A stretch of DNA of 64,000 nt from FEN-1297 sp963834015 (lineage in GTDB: Bacteria > Bacteroidota > Ignavibacteria > Ignavibacteriales > Ignavibacteriaceae). The notes beneath the pieces were generated by a model that saw only the letters and a list, made by a program, of their open reading frames with translations, was not told the DNA's origin and did no database searches. The position numbers were made by a program, and so were the translations under genes. This document shows positions 46,774 to 55,585 of the stretch, piece after piece; positions within the stretch are counted from its first letter, which is position 1; the number at the start of each line of letters is the position of its first letter. The DNA lies in the NCBI GenBank assembly GCA_963834015.1, contig CAWIAG010000002.1, forward strand, positions 124,001 to 188,000. Direction: 5' to 3'.

Positions 46774-47559
46774 TCAGCCGCACCGTCTTATAGTTTCTTG
46801 TGCAACCGCATCCCATGAAATAAAATTGCTTGATAACCCGAAATAAGTTTTTCTGTTTACTTCGCTATGAAGTATTTTAACATACAGTTTGGCAAGATCA
46901 CCCGCCCAGATAAATTGTGTCCCGTCATTTTTTACAACATGAATCGGCCGGTTATTCACTGCATCTTTTACGATCTGATGAAATCTTGTATCACCCTGGG
47001 TAGAACCTCCTTCAATCACCGGATTGCCAAAAGTATAGCCCGGGCGCACAAAGTTAATCCTCATAGGTGAATTATAAGATTGAGCCAGCAAGAAGTTTTC
47101 ACTTGCGGCTTTCGTAGCTCCGTAAAATGTTGCCGGGTGCTGTTTTGTATTTGAATAAACACATTTTATCGAACCGTCAATTTTATTTTGTTCAACCATA
47201 TATACATTATCATTTACAGCAGTTGAGGATGTATAAATAAAATGTTTAACATTGGACTTTGCCGCCATATCGGAAATAAAAACAGTCGGCATAGTGTCAT
47301 CCTTAAGAACTTCCCACCCGGTCTGTTTTGTATAATTTAACGCAACAAGAATAACTGCATCTTTTCCGCTAATTAATTTTTCCAATAATTTCAAATTGGT
47401 AATATCTCCTTCCACAATTTCAATACCATCTATTTTCTTTAATGCAGGAACCTTATTTTGATTCCTGGCAAGTAAAGTTAATGTATGGCCATATTTAATA
47501 AGTTCCATTGCCACATAGGAGCCAATAAATCCTGTCCCTCCGGTTAACAAAATATTCAT
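46774..47559 (-). CDS. NAD(P)-dependent epimerase/dehydratase, truncated by in-frame TGA
   Basis: An extended short-chain dehydrogenase. The Rossmann motif GGTGFIGSYVA starts at residue 7; YTSSTAVND and the active-site YGATKAASE (Y..xK) are intact, as are the cofactor and active-site residues up to VRPGYTFG. The ORF stops after 261 residues at TGA, short of the usual ~310, and the missing C-terminal segment follows in frame (46609-46773). Without it, substrate binding would probably be impaired. It lies between GH130/GPH genes and the GH42-like gene, suggesting a sugar-related substrate. Confidence 0.8.
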   Translation of the reverse strand: MNILLTGGTGFIGSYVAMELIKYGHTLTLLARNQNKVPALKKIDGIEIVEGDITNLKLLEKLISGKDAVILVALNYTKQTGWEVLKDDTMPTVFISDMAAKSNVKHFIYTSSTAVNDNVYMVEQNKIDGSIKCVYSNTKQHPATFYGATKAASENFLLAQSYNSPMRINFVRPGYTFGNPVIEGGSTQGDTRFHQIVKDAVNNRPIHVVKNDGTQFIWAGDLAKLYVKILHSEVNRKTYFGLSSNFISWDAVAQETIRRCG

Positions 47560-47689
47560 TTAAATCTCCATTTCTTTAATTTATATAAAATAGCACCCTG
47601 ATTAACTTTCGATCCGCCATCTGTGTGAAACGGAAATACGGATTATACTATTATCACCATATATTAAAAAATATAAGCTAATTTAACAA

Positions 47690-47726
47690 AATAAAACAAA
47701 ACCCGATAAGATAACCGGGTTTTGTT
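47690..47726 (-). terminator. strong terminator after the second GH130 gene
   Basis: AACAAAACCCG (47695-47705) and CGGGTTTTGTT (47716-47726) are perfectly complementary over 11 bases; on the minus strand the stem leads into a T-rich TTTTATTTTG tract. It closes the unit of the beta-propeller, GPH-carrier and GH130 genes and separates it from the epimerase gene. Confidence 0.8.
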
Positions 47727-47770
47727 GTTATAAGAGATAAAGATTAATCTGAACTAAAAATATATTTTAT

Positions 47771-48763
47771 TTAAAATACTTCCGAATTCTTTTTAATATA
47801 TTCAATCAGTTCATCAACCTGGGCAAACGCAACAGCCGTATAAGTATCTGCCGCCCCGTAGTAAACTGCAATCCTCCCGGTTGGTGCATCATAAATATTA
47901 GCACAAGGGAAAGTTACATTAGCTACAAAGCCAATAGTTTCGTAAGGTTTTTCAGGAGTTATTAAATAATCCCTGGTTCTGTATAATACTTTACTTGGAT
48001 CATTTGGATCAAGTATAGCGGCACCAAAACTATATACGAATCCGCTGCAAGTATAAGAGACACCATGGTAGAATAATAGCCAGCCTTCTTTGGTTTCAAT
48101 TGGAATAGGGCCCGCGCCAATCTTAGTTCCCTGCCACCATCCCATACCGCCGCTACCCATAACAAATTTATGCTTGCCCCAGTAAGTTAAATCCGGACTT
48201 TCGCTTAAATATACATTTCCGAATGGTGTATGCCCACTGTCGCTGGGACGGCTTAAAAGTAAATACTTTCCATTTACTTTTCTCGGGAAAAGAACACCGT
48301 TCCTGTTATACGGCATAAACGGATTGGGAAGACGTATAAAAGTTTTAAAGTCCTCTGTTTTACCAAGCCCGATTGAAGCACCGTGCATATCATCGCACCA
48401 AACTATATAAAATGTATCATCAATTTTTACAAACCGCGGATCATATCCATAACTAATCGGATTTGGTTTTCCATTTTCATCCACCCAGTTTATAGGGTCA
48501 GGACCTATTTCCCAATTAATTCCATCTTTACTTTTTCCAAAGAATAAATTTGCACGCCCGTTCTTTTGATCTGCACGAAATGCGCCTACAAATTCTCCAT
48601 TGTTTGGTAAAACCGCACTATTAAAAATGCGGGCTGCTTTTGGTATCGGATTCCAATTAATTATCGGATTACCGCTGAATCTCCACATTACATCAGTGCT
48701 GCCCTTGGGTTTATCCTCCCATGGAATATTTGGTAATGCGTCCCCGATAATAGTACTACTCAT
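47771..48763 (-). CDS. GH130 family glycoside phosphorylase, mannooligosaccharide type
   Basis: A 330-residue five-bladed propeller enzyme without signal peptide. ISYGYDPRFVKID holds the catalytic aspartate (D108) and R110; the late YHGVSYT and FGAAILDPNDPSKVLYR segments fit the GH130_2-like group, whose members phosphorolyse beta-1,4-mannooligosaccharides to mannose-1-phosphate; other subfamilies act on beta-1,2-mannosides. It differs clearly from the 397-residue GH130 protein at 19282. It lies 70 bases downstream of the GPH carrier gene, so uptake followed by phosphorolysis is again suggested. Confidence 0.85.
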   Translation of the reverse strand: MSSTIIGDALPNIPWEDKPKGSTDVMWRFSGNPIINWNPIPKAARIFNSAVLPNNGEFVGAFRADQKNGRANLFFGKSKDGINWEIGPDPINWVDENGKPNPISYGYDPRFVKIDDTFYIVWCDDMHGASIGLGKTEDFKTFIRLPNPFMPYNRNGVLFPRKVNGKYLLLSRPSDSGHTPFGNVYLSESPDLTYWGKHKFVMGSGGMGWWQGTKIGAGPIPIETKEGWLLFYHGVSYTCSGFVYSFGAAILDPNDPSKVLYRTRDYLITPEKPYETIGFVANVTFPCANIYDAPTGRIAVYYGAADTYTAVAFAQVDELIEYIKKNSEVF

Positions 48764-48833
48764 CTGTTTTTCCTTTTTATTATATTATCAATTTATAAAA
48801 TAAATAAGATCAATTTTGAATGTCCATTTATAC

Positions 48834-50228
48834 TTATTTCACATCGCCTTTCCTGGCTTGTAAATCAAGTCCTATTTGAGTTTCCATTTTTGCATCAAGG
48901 TTATAGAATATTGCAATTATAATAACTACGATAGCCAGAGCTGCCGGAATAGTACTCACCATATGCCTGAGTCCTGAAAGTGTACTTGCATTTTGTTCAA
49001 CATTAGCTACATATCCTATAATTGTTAAAGCAAGTCCGGCAATTGCACCACCAATAGCCCAACCCATCTTCTGAGAGAATGTAGCCGCAGAAAAAACTAA
49101 TCCTGTCGCCCTCCTTCCGAATTTCCATTCACCATAATCTGCGGTATCTGCATACATTGACCAAATTAATGGAAACATGGCTGCGCCTGGAATTGACCCA
49201 ATACATTGTAAAACATACATATATAGAAGGTCTTTCGGCCCTGCAAAATAAAATAAAGCCATGCAAACAGCATTAACAAAAGTTAAAACTATAAAAGTTA
49301 ACCTTTTATCCCCGCGGAATATTTTTGTAATATAAGGTGTGGATAGTGCTCCAACCACAGAAAAAATTGTACCTATTGTTATAAATAGACTTGAAACAAG
49401 TTCATTTCCAACATAATATTTAAAATAATAAAGAATAGCAGAATTTTTAACCGACACATAAATCAGTGTCATCAGTCCCATGGAACAAAGAACCACCCAG
49501 GGACGATTTTTTAATAAATCTTTTATATCAGTTCGTATAGTGCTGGGCACTTTTGGAGGTTTAACACGTTCTTTAGTTGAAGAGATGGTATATGAAAATA
49601 ACAAACAAGCGGCAATTGCAAATACAGTCATTGCAAGTGGATAACCTAATTTATCGTTGCCACTTCCCAAAAATTTTACCAGATATAAAAATGATGCAGT
49701 GCAAATAATATTACCCGAAAATGCACCGATAAACCTGTATGAAGCTAATTTTGTACGCTCATCTGAGTTGGGAGATATTACTCCGAGCAAAGCTCCATAT
49801 GGAACGTTAACCATTGAATATGCTACCATAACTAATGTATATGTAACAAATGCGTAAACAATTTTACCTCCTATACTGAATGGAGGAGTAACAAAAAGTA
49901 GTATTCCGAAAACTGCATAAGGTAAAATCCCTCTGAGCATCCAGATTCTGAATTTTCCGTATTTGGATTCAGTTCGATCTGCAATTACTCCCATCACAGG
50001 GTCGATTGCAGCATCCCAAATTCTGGTGATTAAAAACATTAATCCAACAACCCCTGCTGAGATTCCGAAAGTATCCGTATAAAATATAAATAAATATATT
50101 GAAAATGTCTGCCAATAAAGGCAGGAAGCCGTATCTCCAACCGCATATCCCAATTTTTCTTTCCAGAAAATCAATTTTTCATAAACAAGCGCTTTAGGCT
50201 GTTCTACACCAGAGGCTACTTCACTCAT
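48834..50228 (-). CDS. GPH-family sugar:cation symporter (MFS)
   Basis: A 12-TM carrier of about 464 residues of the glycoside-pentoside-hexuronide family: KLGYAVGDTASCLYWQTF at the N-terminus, then the cytoplasmic loop DPVMGVIADRTESKYGKFR, which is the family signature with the cation-site aspartate region nearby. The frame opens at ATG 50240, but GGGAG lies inside those codons and 5 bases before ATG 50228, so the second ATG is the likely start. It sits between a secreted propeller protein and a GH130 phosphorylase, pointing to manno- or gluco-oligosaccharide import. Confidence 0.9.
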   Translation of the reverse strand: MSEVASGVEQPKALVYEKLIFWKEKLGYAVGDTASCLYWQTFSIYLFIFYTDTFGISAGVVGLMFLITRIWDAAIDPVMGVIADRTESKYGKFRIWMLRGILPYAVFGILLFVTPPFSIGGKIVYAFVTYTLVMVAYSMVNVPYGALLGVISPNSDERTKLASYRFIGAFSGNIICTASFLYLVKFLGSGNDKLGYPLAMTVFAIAACLLFSYTISSTKERVKPPKVPSTIRTDIKDLLKNRPWVVLCSMGLMTLIYVSVKNSAILYYFKYYVGNELVSSLFITIGTIFSVVGALSTPYITKIFRGDKRLTFIVLTFVNAVCMALFYFAGPKDLLYMYVLQCIGSIPGAAMFPLIWSMYADTADYGEWKFGRRATGLVFSAATFSQKMGWAIGGAIAGLALTIIGYVANVEQNASTLSGLRHMVSTIPAALAIVVIIIAIFYNLDAKMETQIGLDLQARKGDVK

Positions 50229-50295
50229 AAGTACTCCCATCTTTAATTTTAAATTTATTTATTAAATAAAGCTATTAATTAAATTATTTATCTTA

Positions 50296-51801
50296 TTAAG
50301 GATTTACTAATCTATAACTAACAAAAGAAATCATACTGCCGTCAGGCGACCATGATGGAACATTAATTGTACCCTGACCACCGAATAGTTTTGCAAGCAC
50401 TTTTATATCACCGCCTGCAGTAGGCATAAGCCTTAGCATTACATCTTTATTTGCCGGATGACCCTGGACATCTTTTTCATATGAAAGAAAAACTATCCAT
50501 TTCCCATCCGGTGATGGATGTGCAAACCAATTGTTGTATTCATCGGAAGTTACCTGGGTTTGATGGCTTCCGTCGGTATTCATCTTCCAGATTTGCATAG
50601 TTCCTGTACGCTCTGAATTAAAGTAAATAAATTTTCCGTCAGGAGAATATTCAGGACCATCATCCAAACCTGGCGCCAAAGTTAAGCGGCTTTCAGTACC
50701 TCCCTCAACAGAGACAGTATAAATGTCAAAATTACCGTTTCGTTCGGCGCAATAAGCCAATGTTTTTCCATCAGGTGACCACCCATGCCAGTAAGATGGG
50801 CCAATAGGAGTGATTTGTCTAGGTGTCCCTCCTGTAAAAGGTACAATATAAATAAGGGATTTTCCATCGCCTTTCGATTGGTCGCTGATTGCTAATTGTG
50901 TTCCATCAGGAGAAATTCCATGGTCATTATTACACTTGTTTGCGAAACCGGTATTAATCATTTCGGGCTTACCACCACTAACGGGGATTTTATAAATTTT
51001 ACCATCACTATTGAACAATAAAAATTTTCCGTCACGTGACCAGTTAGGTGCCTCAAAATGTCCTATAGTATGATAAATAACCTTTCTATCAGTAGATTCG
51101 ATTGCCATAGTTTCCAATGTGCTTTCCAGTATTGTTCCCATTTCCGAGTTTCCTTTAGGATTAGTAATAGTTACGTTTGAAAAAACAGCCTGCTCCACGG
51201 CATTACTATCATGAGCAGACACCCCTATACCAATGTAATACGGCTCATCAAATTTTAATTTAAATGAACCTCCTGCGGGATGCAGTTTTTCACCTTTCCC
51301 GGCAACGGACATGAATACATAATTTCCTTCTTTTTCTATACAGATTCTGTCCGGGGCATTAACATTCGATTGAATCTCATGAGTTTGGCCGCCTTCTACA
51401 TCGCGAAATTGCAGTGATGTAAGACCACTGCCATGAAATGCAACATCAGCATAAGGCGATCCGGCATCAAGATTTTGCCTGATAATAACGCAGGCTTTTC
51501 TATGTGGATCACCCCCGGTACCAATCCACTTTATATTTGCGGCAAGAGAAGCGTCTCCTGATACTTTCTTCCAAACAAAATGGAAAGCATCCTTATCAAA
51601 CCACATATTATAACCACTGCCGGCAATTAAATAAGTTTTTTTAAGCTTATTATACTCAACAGAACCGGGTTTAAGTACATGGCCGATATCTCCGTGTTTT
51701 TCGAATAGTCCTAAACCTGAATCTTGTGCAAAAGAAAGACATGTTTGGAATAATAAACCAAAAACTATTACTGTAAAAAATTTTAAATTAAAGTTATTCA
51801 T
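50296..51801 (-). CDS. secreted TolB-like beta-propeller protein with N-terminal laminin-G-like domain
   Basis: 501 residues with a signal peptide (1-25). About 30-205 resembles a DUF1349-like concanavalin fold (WFDKDAFHFVWKKVSGDASL, then IGIGVSAHD and FSNVTI). About 245-500 is a propeller of PD40/TolB-type repeats: NWSRDGKFLLF, GISPDGTQLAI, GWSPDGKTLAY, EYSPDGKFIYF, HPSPDGKWIVF and SWSPDGSMISF, six blades. No catalytic site is recognised. Being first in a unit with a GPH carrier and a GH130 gene suggests binding or processing of a glycan; this is inference. PL22-type lyases share the propeller fold. Confidence 0.75.
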   Translation of the reverse strand: MNNFNLKFFTVIVFGLLFQTCLSFAQDSGLGLFEKHGDIGHVLKPGSVEYNKLKKTYLIAGSGYNMWFDKDAFHFVWKKVSGDASLAANIKWIGTGGDPHRKACVIIRQNLDAGSPYADVAFHGSGLTSLQFRDVEGGQTHEIQSNVNAPDRICIEKEGNYVFMSVAGKGEKLHPAGGSFKLKFDEPYYIGIGVSAHDSNAVEQAVFSNVTITNPKGNSEMGTILESTLETMAIESTDRKVIYHTIGHFEAPNWSRDGKFLLFNSDGKIYKIPVSGGKPEMINTGFANKCNNDHGISPDGTQLAISDQSKGDGKSLIYIVPFTGGTPRQITPIGPSYWHGWSPDGKTLAYCAERNGNFDIYTVSVEGGTESRLTLAPGLDDGPEYSPDGKFIYFNSERTGTMQIWKMNTDGSHQTQVTSDEYNNWFAHPSPDGKWIVFLSYEKDVQGHPANKDVMLRLMPTAGGDIKVLAKLFGGQGTINVPSWSPDGSMISFVSYRLVNP

Positions 51802-52915
51802 TATAATTTACCTGAATTTGTAAACTGGGTATTTTATTATAAAAATATATGGTTTAAATACTGCATGTTGATATTTTTTCGTAGTAATTTATTTGTTGCT
51901 TTTATTCTTTTATATATTTGAATTTTTCCCGGCCCGCGATCCTTAAGTTCAATTTTGATGGAGATTTTATTTATGTATTTTTCAAAAAGTAATTTGTACT
52001 TAACAAAAGAATACTACATTTTAGTTATAAATTCTCACAGTAATTACTACACACGCTAACACTTTCAGATTTGTTTTTATATTTACCTGAATCAGAATAA
52101 TACTAAGTAGAAATGCTTAATTTAAAATAAATTTAACTTTAATCTGCCGGTATAATAAGATTATGATTTAAAATGAATAAATTATCAAATATCACACCAA
52201 AACTCCCAAATTCAGTGCTCTAAAATCCTATTAAAATATCTCAAATTATTTCAATTATTTACTTCAATTAAGCTTTAAAATATCGAATTAATCCGTACTA
52301 TCGATCTTAAGCAGTTTTACCTTATCAACATAATAATTTATTATTATTTTGATAAGTAATTAACTTCAAAATGAACGGTTCGGATTGTCTGAAATTGTTT
52401 TAATTCCCGGGACTTTATTTCCTTAAAATATAAGATTTTTGTATTTAATAATTTAATTCAACCGAAAATGAGTATCTAAATTCTTTATTACCGACTCCGC
52501 TGTTCTGGCTTGGATAATATTCATCTCAAAGTTTGAAAATCTGTAATTCTTATTACCCGGCCGGTAATATAATTCTTTTCGTTTAAGTTATTGTCCGGCT
52601 CCAGGTATTTCATGTATGAAATTACATGTAAGATATTATTTACTTAGAGTCCAGGGCTTTTCAATTCTTAACGAATTAAGTTGACTTCAGGATTACCAGC
52701 ATTGTATTTAATTTAAGCACATTAGATTTCAAATGAATATCCGGACGAGTAATTTGATAGTGATAAAATAACAGTATAGCCTTTAACACAGGCAACTTAT
52801 TCTATTCCACTTATAGAGTTCGCAAAAAAAACACGGCGAATTTCCGGAACAAATATACCTATCAGATTAGATTGTTGTGGCTTTAGACTTCTTGCAACAG
52901 TATTAGGTTTGTAAC
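51802..52915. other. 1.1 kb without an intact gene
   Basis: AT-rich and lacking any convincing ORF. The right half has minus-strand stretches that read like protein but are broken by stops (see the pseudogene call). A 17-base imperfect palindrome centred on CCCGGCCGG lies at 52552-52568. The end next to 51801 must hold the promoter of the beta-propeller unit. Confidence 0.4.
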
Positions 52916-53050
52916 TTACTTTTTAACGAGTACATTAACTGAAGCTTTGGTAAGATGATTTATATCCGGATGATCATTTAAAGCGTTTGAAATAGTTAAT
53001 ACACAAAATCCAAGATTTAAAGCTATGTATTTTATCGTTAATGACTTCAT
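52430..53050 (-). pseudogene. possible decayed secreted-protein gene
   Basis: ATG 53050 opens a 44-residue ORF (to 52916) beginning with a signal-like segment, MKSLTIKYIALNLGFCVLT, and ending after KASVNVLVKK. Further along the same strand, in a shifted frame, stretches such as KGYTVILSLSNYSSGYSFEI, then YNAGNPEVNLIR, then ELKSPGL and a 39-codon open run are separated by single stops. GNPEVN followed by a strand recalls the end of carbohydrate-binding beta-sandwiches, but no family is firmly recognised. Could also be chance in AT-rich DNA. Confidence 0.25.
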
Positions 53051-53053
53051 AGT

Positions 53054-53875
53054 TTAAAATAGTTCGATTGATTTTTTTAATAATTTTTCGAAATTATCCA
53101 TAACCCGACTTGACGTTTCCATCACTTCATCATGAGAGAGTGCCCTTGTAGAAAGCCCGGCAGCAAAATTAGTTATACATGAAATTGATGCTACTTTCAT
53201 TCCCAAATAAGAGGCGTAATAAACTTCGGGAACTGTTGACATTCCAACAGCATCAGCCCCATATTTTCTATACATTTTTATTTCGGCAGCAGTTTCGTAA
53301 CTAGGACCCATTGTCATCCAATAAAGGCCTTGATATAAAGAAATATTTTCACCTAGAGCAGCATTTAAAATACTTTCATTCATCTCCTTGGAAGGTAAGT
53401 CCATAACTGAATTTTTCTGTTCTAAATTTACCAATCCAATAAGTTCTGCGAACTCCCGCCAAATTATTGATCCGTTAAATGAATGAGCGAGCATTAAATT
53501 ACCCGGTATAAAAAACGGATTTACGCCGCCTGCAGCATTCGTCAAAAGTATTTTCTTACAACCTAACTTTGCTGCAATATGCACCGGCAGAACACATTGA
53601 GATAAAGAATGCCCTTCATAATAATGAATTCTTCCCTGGATAACCAGAAGCTTTTTTCCGCCATAATTCGAAAAATGCAAACGCCCCTGATGCCCCAGAA
53701 CAGTTAGATCCGGGTAATTTGGAAGAGAAGATGTAGCGACAGATTTTATTGTTTCAATTTTTTCCGCAAAATTGCCAAGACCGCTGCCGAGTACTATACA
53801 AATCTCAGGTTCAAACGGTACTTGTTTTAAAACTTCTTTAACTATCTCTAAATATTTTGCATTCAAATTAACCAT
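53054..53875 (-). CDS. punA: purine nucleoside phosphorylase, trimeric type
   Basis: Splits inosine or guanosine with phosphate into base and ribose-1-phosphate. About 273 residues from ATG 53875 (the TTG one codon earlier is less likely). Marks are IVLGSGLG (phosphate loop), PTVxGHxG-like LTVLGHQGRLHF, GRIHYYEGHS, LTNAAGG, GPSYETAAEI and GADAVGMSTVPE; CITNFAAG carries the asparagine typical of 6-oxopurine specificity. It is the last gene of ahcY-add-deoB-punA. Confidence 0.94.
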   Translation of the reverse strand: MVNLNAKYLEIVKEVLKQVPFEPEICIVLGSGLGNFAEKIETIKSVATSSLPNYPDLTVLGHQGRLHFSNYGGKKLLVIQGRIHYYEGHSLSQCVLPVHIAAKLGCKKILLTNAAGGVNPFFIPGNLMLAHSFNGSIIWREFAELIGLVNLEQKNSVMDLPSKEMNESILNAALGENISLYQGLYWMTMGPSYETAAEIKMYRKYGADAVGMSTVPEVYYASYLGMKVASISCITNFAAGLSTRALSHDEVMETSSRVMDNFEKLLKKSIELF

Positions 53876-54093
53876 CAAGCTATATCCCTACCTTATTTAA
53901 AATAAATAACAGATAAACATTATTATTAATTGCATATTCATGACAATTTATCTGAAATAGTTTTTTTTAACTTTTAATAATAAGGAATGTATACGTTAAT
54001 TAAAAAATAAAATATTCTAATTCCGAAGCTTTAATATTAATCACTAAAGTTACACAGATATTAAAAATATTATTAAATAGCCCAGCAAGTTTT
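53876..54093. other. AT-rich intergenic region upstream of punA
   Basis: About 220 bases of very AT-rich DNA, probably the punA promoter region, next to the dispersed repeat (54094-54287). Together they make a 413-base gap between punA and deoB. No further structure is seen. Confidence 0.4.
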
Positions 54094-54287
54094 AACCTGG
54101 GGTAAAATGAAGTCCGGGCTTTATTGGCTTTTCCACCGAAGGCGGATGAGCCTTTGGTTCAAGCCAAAATTTTCATATCATTTTGGCTTGGCATCCATCC
54201 CTTTGGGAAAAGCCGAACATGTTTAGCAATTTCGCGATCCCCGACATAAATGTCGGGGCTACTTTAAACAATATTTGCGTAACTTCA
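54094..54287. repeat. dispersed intergenic repeat, copy 2
   Basis: Longer copy of the element at 14699-14857. It has GGCTTTATTGGCTTTTCC, then CCGAAGGCGG, then the shared block TTTCATATCATTTTGGCTTG leading into CATCCATCCCTTTGGGAAAA, and a perfect hairpin CCCCGACAT-AA-ATGTCGGGG (54240-54259). It ends with TTTGCGTAACTTCA, two bases before the deoB stop codon on the minus strand, so it is transcribed as the 3' tail of deoB. Confidence 0.8.
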
Positions 54288-54288
54288 A

Positions 54289-55452
54289 TTAATCATTGAG
54301 AAAACTTGTTCCGGACAAATTATTTTCAATTTTAAAATACTCCGCAGCAGTCTGAGCGACATCAGAAAATGTTTCCCGTATTCCAAGGTTTTTTCCAGGT
54401 ACACTTTTCCTATAGTAAAGCAAAGGGACATATTCGCGCGTGTGGTCAGTGCTTATATCAGTTGGATCATTACCATGATCAGCGGTAAAAATTAGTTTGT
54501 CGGTATCATCAAGCGAGCTTATAATTTTTGGAATTTGTTTGTCAAACTCTTGTAATTCTTTGTGAAAGCCTTCCATATTATTTCGATGGCCATAATAGAC
54601 ATCAAAATCTACAAGATTAGCAAAAATCAATGAATTTTTTACTGAACGGCAGGTCTCGATAATTTTGTTAATTCCCTCCTGATTAGACTTTGTCTTGAGC
54701 TGGTATTTTATACCATTATAATTAAAAAGATCATTTATTTTACCAATTGCAAATGTATCCACTCCCGCAATAATACAGTAATCGAGAATTGTTTGTGAAG
54801 GCGGGTTAAGTGAAAAATCTACACGGTTTGTTGTCCGTACAAAATTCCCTTCTCCTCCTGTAAAAGGCCTGGCAATGATTCTTGCAACGGCGTCCATCCC
54901 CGTCATGACATTATAACGGCAGATTTTACAAATTTCATACAATCGCTCAAGAGGAATAATGTTCTCATGTGACGCAATCTGGAAAACAGAATCTGCAGAA
55001 GTATAGATAATAGGATAACCTGTTTTGAAATGTTCGCTGCCAAGTTCTTTTATAATTTCGGTCCCGGAGGCTTTGTAATTACCAAGTATTCCTTTACACC
55101 CGGTTTCTTTTAAGAATTTATTTATTATTTCATTTGGAAACCCGTCCGGATAATATGGGAATTCAACTTCGACTTTCAAACCACCAAGTTCCCAGTGACC
55201 AGTAGTAGAATCCTTTCCGGCAGATATCTCTTTAAGCTTCCCGAATGATGCGAGAGGTATAATCTGTTCTTTTATTCCCGGGATAGGTTTAATATTACCT
55301 AACCCTAATTTTTCAAGATTTGGTAAATCTAAACCACCAAGCCTTTTGGCCATGTTGCCAAGCGTATCGCTGCCTTCATCGGAATAATTTTCAGCATCCG
55401 GCATTTCTCCAATTCCAACTCCATCCAAAACAACTATTACAAAATTATTCAA
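54289..55452 (-). CDS. deoB: phosphopentomutase
   Basis: Interconverts ribose-1-phosphate and ribose-5-phosphate. At 387 residues, alkaline-phosphatase superfamily: FVIVVLDGVGIGEMPDA at the start, DSTTGHWE (catalytic Thr), YTSADSVFQIASHE, and the metal ligands in FTADHGNDPT and DHTREYVPLL. It starts with TTG. It follows add by about 130 bases and precedes punA, matching its role of using the ribose-1-phosphate that PunA makes. Confidence 0.96.
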   Translation of the reverse strand: MNNFVIVVLDGVGIGEMPDAENYSDEGSDTLGNMAKRLGGLDLPNLEKLGLGNIKPIPGIKEQIIPLASFGKLKEISAGKDSTTGHWELGGLKVEVEFPYYPDGFPNEIINKFLKETGCKGILGNYKASGTEIIKELGSEHFKTGYPIIYTSADSVFQIASHENIIPLERLYEICKICRYNVMTGMDAVARIIARPFTGGEGNFVRTTNRVDFSLNPPSQTILDYCIIAGVDTFAIGKINDLFNYNGIKYQLKTKSNQEGINKIIETCRSVKNSLIFANLVDFDVYYGHRNNMEGFHKELQEFDKQIPKIISSLDDTDKLIFTADHGNDPTDISTDHTREYVPLLYYRKSVPGKNLGIRETFSDVAQTAAEYFKIENNLSGTSFLND

Positions 55453-55585
55453 CTTTAATCTTCAAATCCTTATTTAAATTATTCTCATTCTTAAATCAAA
55501 GTGATTATTAAAAACCATATGAACTTGTTTCTTATTAGTTTTCAACCGCTAAATAATAAAACGTTAAAAACCAAATCTAACTTGT

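Noticed and set aside
46774..46776. Selenocysteine codon in the epimerase gene
   Set aside because: The family has no known selenocysteine position here, and no stable hairpin follows the TGA; a nonsense mutation or base error is simpler.
51802..53053. tRNA or ncRNA gene in the long gap
   Set aside because: No cloverleaf or T-loop (GGTTCGA-type) sequence was found by eye on either strand.
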